Part shown: positions 32,016 through 32,702 of the stretch, piece by piece
How the letters are laid out: each line of letters opens with the position of its first letter
How positions within the stretch are numbered: the first letter of the stretch is position 1
From: Alphaproteobacteria bacterium
GTDB lineage: Bacteria; Pseudomonadota; Alphaproteobacteria; Acetobacterales; Acetobacteraceae
Direction: 5' to 3'
Length of the DNA stretch: 32,702 nt
NCBI GenBank assembly: GCA_026400845.1
Contig: JAPLOH010000266.1
Location: 412-33,113, forward strand
The notes under the pieces: model-generated
What the model was told of the DNA's origin: nothing
The model's database searches: none
The model's input: only the letters and a program-made list of their open reading frames with translations
Program-made: the position numbers and the translations under genes

Positions 32016-32330
32016 CTTTTTCTCCCACTCCGCTTTACTCCCCGCGCCGCCCACACTGTTCCCCTGACATCATGCGATGTGCGGGGCGGCGTGACGGCTG
32101 CCGCGTGAATCATTCGGCTTGTTGTAGCCAAGTTAGCGGGTCCTGACGGGTGCCAGACATAACAAGCCCGTGCGGTAACAAGATCGTTGGTCATTCCGGA
32201 GCCCGGGGTGTTTCCCCGCCGGGCGGAGCGTGTGCGGACGAATTTCTTCGACGGTCGGGAAAAAGAGCTTGTAAATAACGTCTACGTTATCTAAATATGC
32301 ATTCCCGCAATCAGGAGTGACCAAACCCGC
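32016..32330. other. Intergenic region upstream of receiver copy 2 and the last reading frame
   Basis: This is a 315-bp gap with divergent genes on each side. It holds a GC hairpin (GCCCGG 32201-32206 with CCGGGC 32219-32224) without a T tract on either strand, and a relatively AT-rich patch near 32255-32300 containing the inverted repeat at 32275-32290. No frame with recognisable content is seen. Promoters for both flanking genes should lie here, but I could not place convincing hexamers. Confidence 0.5.
32275..32290. promoter_or_regulatory. 16-bp inverted repeat, candidate operator
   Basis: ATAACGT (32275-32281), CT, ACGTTAT (32284-32290) form perfect 7-bp arms around a 2-base spacer. The site lies about 40 bases before the ATG at 32331 in an AT-rich patch, as expected for a dimeric repressor or activator site near a promoter. 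The regulator is unknown. Confidence 0.45.
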
Positions 32331-32702
32331 ATGACCCTCGCGCCTGCACATCACCCGGACGCCGCGCCGAGCCTCGCCGCCGCCATTGGCGCGCTGCTGT
32401 GCACGTTGCTGGCCGCCCTGCTGGGCGTCGCCGGTCGCGGAGCCATGCGCGTGCGGGCGGGCGACCTGGCCTGCGACGGCTTGATCGCGGCGGGGCAGCC
32501 GCTGTTGGAGGCGGAGTGGGAGCCCGAGGTGGAATGGATCGCCGTACCGGCGCCGTGGCGGGCCACCCAGGGGGCCGTGCGGAGATATGCGCGCGTTTCG
32601 CAGGCCAATGCCCCCTGCCCTCGCCAGCCCGGCGCGCCCGTGCGCGCGCCCCCGCGTTCCATGCACACTCCAAGCCTGCCATCACCGCCATCGTCACCCC
32701 GC
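32331..32702 (+). CDS. Open reading frame of unknown function, running off the window
   Basis: The frame is open for 124 codons to the window end. It starts MTLAPAHHPDAAPSLAAAIGALLC and has one hydrophobic stretch (about residues 14-34) that could be a membrane anchor, then a mixed region with EAEWEPEVEWIAVPAPWRA. The later part is Pro/Arg/Ser-rich and looks less like a folded protein. AGGAG at 32313-32317 is 13 bases from the ATG, which is long. Opposite-strand frames are also open here, as is usual for GC-rich DNA. I recognise no family; the main support is position behind the inverted repeat and the hydrophobic segment. Confidence 0.35.
   Translation, partial: MTLAPAHHPDAAPSLAAAIGALLCTLLAALLGVAGRGAMRVRAGDLACDGLIAAGQPLLEAEWEPEVEWIAVPAPWRATQGAVRRYARVSQANAPCPRQPGAPVRAPPRSMHTPSLPSPPSSPR

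Noticed and set aside
32201-32224. GC hairpin as a terminator
   Set aside because: No T tract on either strand and no gene ending towards it.
1-32702. tRNA, rRNA, CRISPR arrays, transposase genes
   Set aside because: Reading both strands I saw no cloverleaf-like tRNA, no rRNA sequence, no regularly spaced repeats and no transposase motifs; a covariance-model scan could still find a small RNA.

Overview
The window is GC-rich chromosomal DNA, densely packed with genes that often overlap by 1-4 bp. Gene content and order point to an alphaproteobacterium. The divergent recG / sdhE-mfd block is typical of that class. The glycosyltransferase with FDxxWY repeats and the Sec-type GrdB-like protein suggest Rhodospirillales, perhaps Acetobacteraceae; that placement is inference.

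Layout. 1-3376: 5' part of mfd and sdhE on the minus strand, divergent from recG. 3471-8344: a plus-strand operon of a Gld-like ABC exporter (ATPase, ABC-2 permease, GldG-like protein, DUF4340 protein) ending in a NUDIX hydrolase. 8411-9972: a small secreted protein and a luciferase-like monooxygenase. 10015-11324 (minus): periplasmic methionine sulfoxide reductase msrP, interrupted by an amber codon, and a small membrane protein in the place usually held by msrQ. 11495-12499: a PLP-dependent D-cysteine desulfhydrase / cysteate lyase-like enzyme. 12568-14475: a membrane PAS-GGDEF diguanylate cyclase. 14606-19170: galE and two glycosyltransferases, a surface glycan cluster. 19178-22305 (minus): phosphotransferase, GrdB-like selenoprotein and enoyl-CoA hydratase. 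22427-26779: a polyamine-type ABC importer, whose second permease gene carries a deletion and frameshift, followed by an RraA-like gene. 26776-28929: an orphan Flp-type pilin, a GST, a FrnE-type DsbA protein and cytidine deaminase. 28940-32015: a glutamine-synthetase-family gene and a receiver protein, then a decayed second copy of the same gene pair separated from the first by a very AT-rich stretch. 32331-end: an open reading frame of unknown function behind a 16-bp inverted repeat.

The strongest non-routine result is at 20076-21278. Two adjacent reading frames in the same frame, separated only by a TGA, join into one GrdB-family protein with a UxxCT motif (U = selenocysteine). A GC-rich hairpin lies just downstream of the TGA and fits the bacterial SECIS layout. 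A standard gene caller would split or truncate this gene. Other notable items are the amber codon in msrP, the broken potC-like permease with a 12-bp palindrome at its junction, the duplicated and decaying GS/receiver cassette, and the AT island (22 G/C in 120 bases counted).
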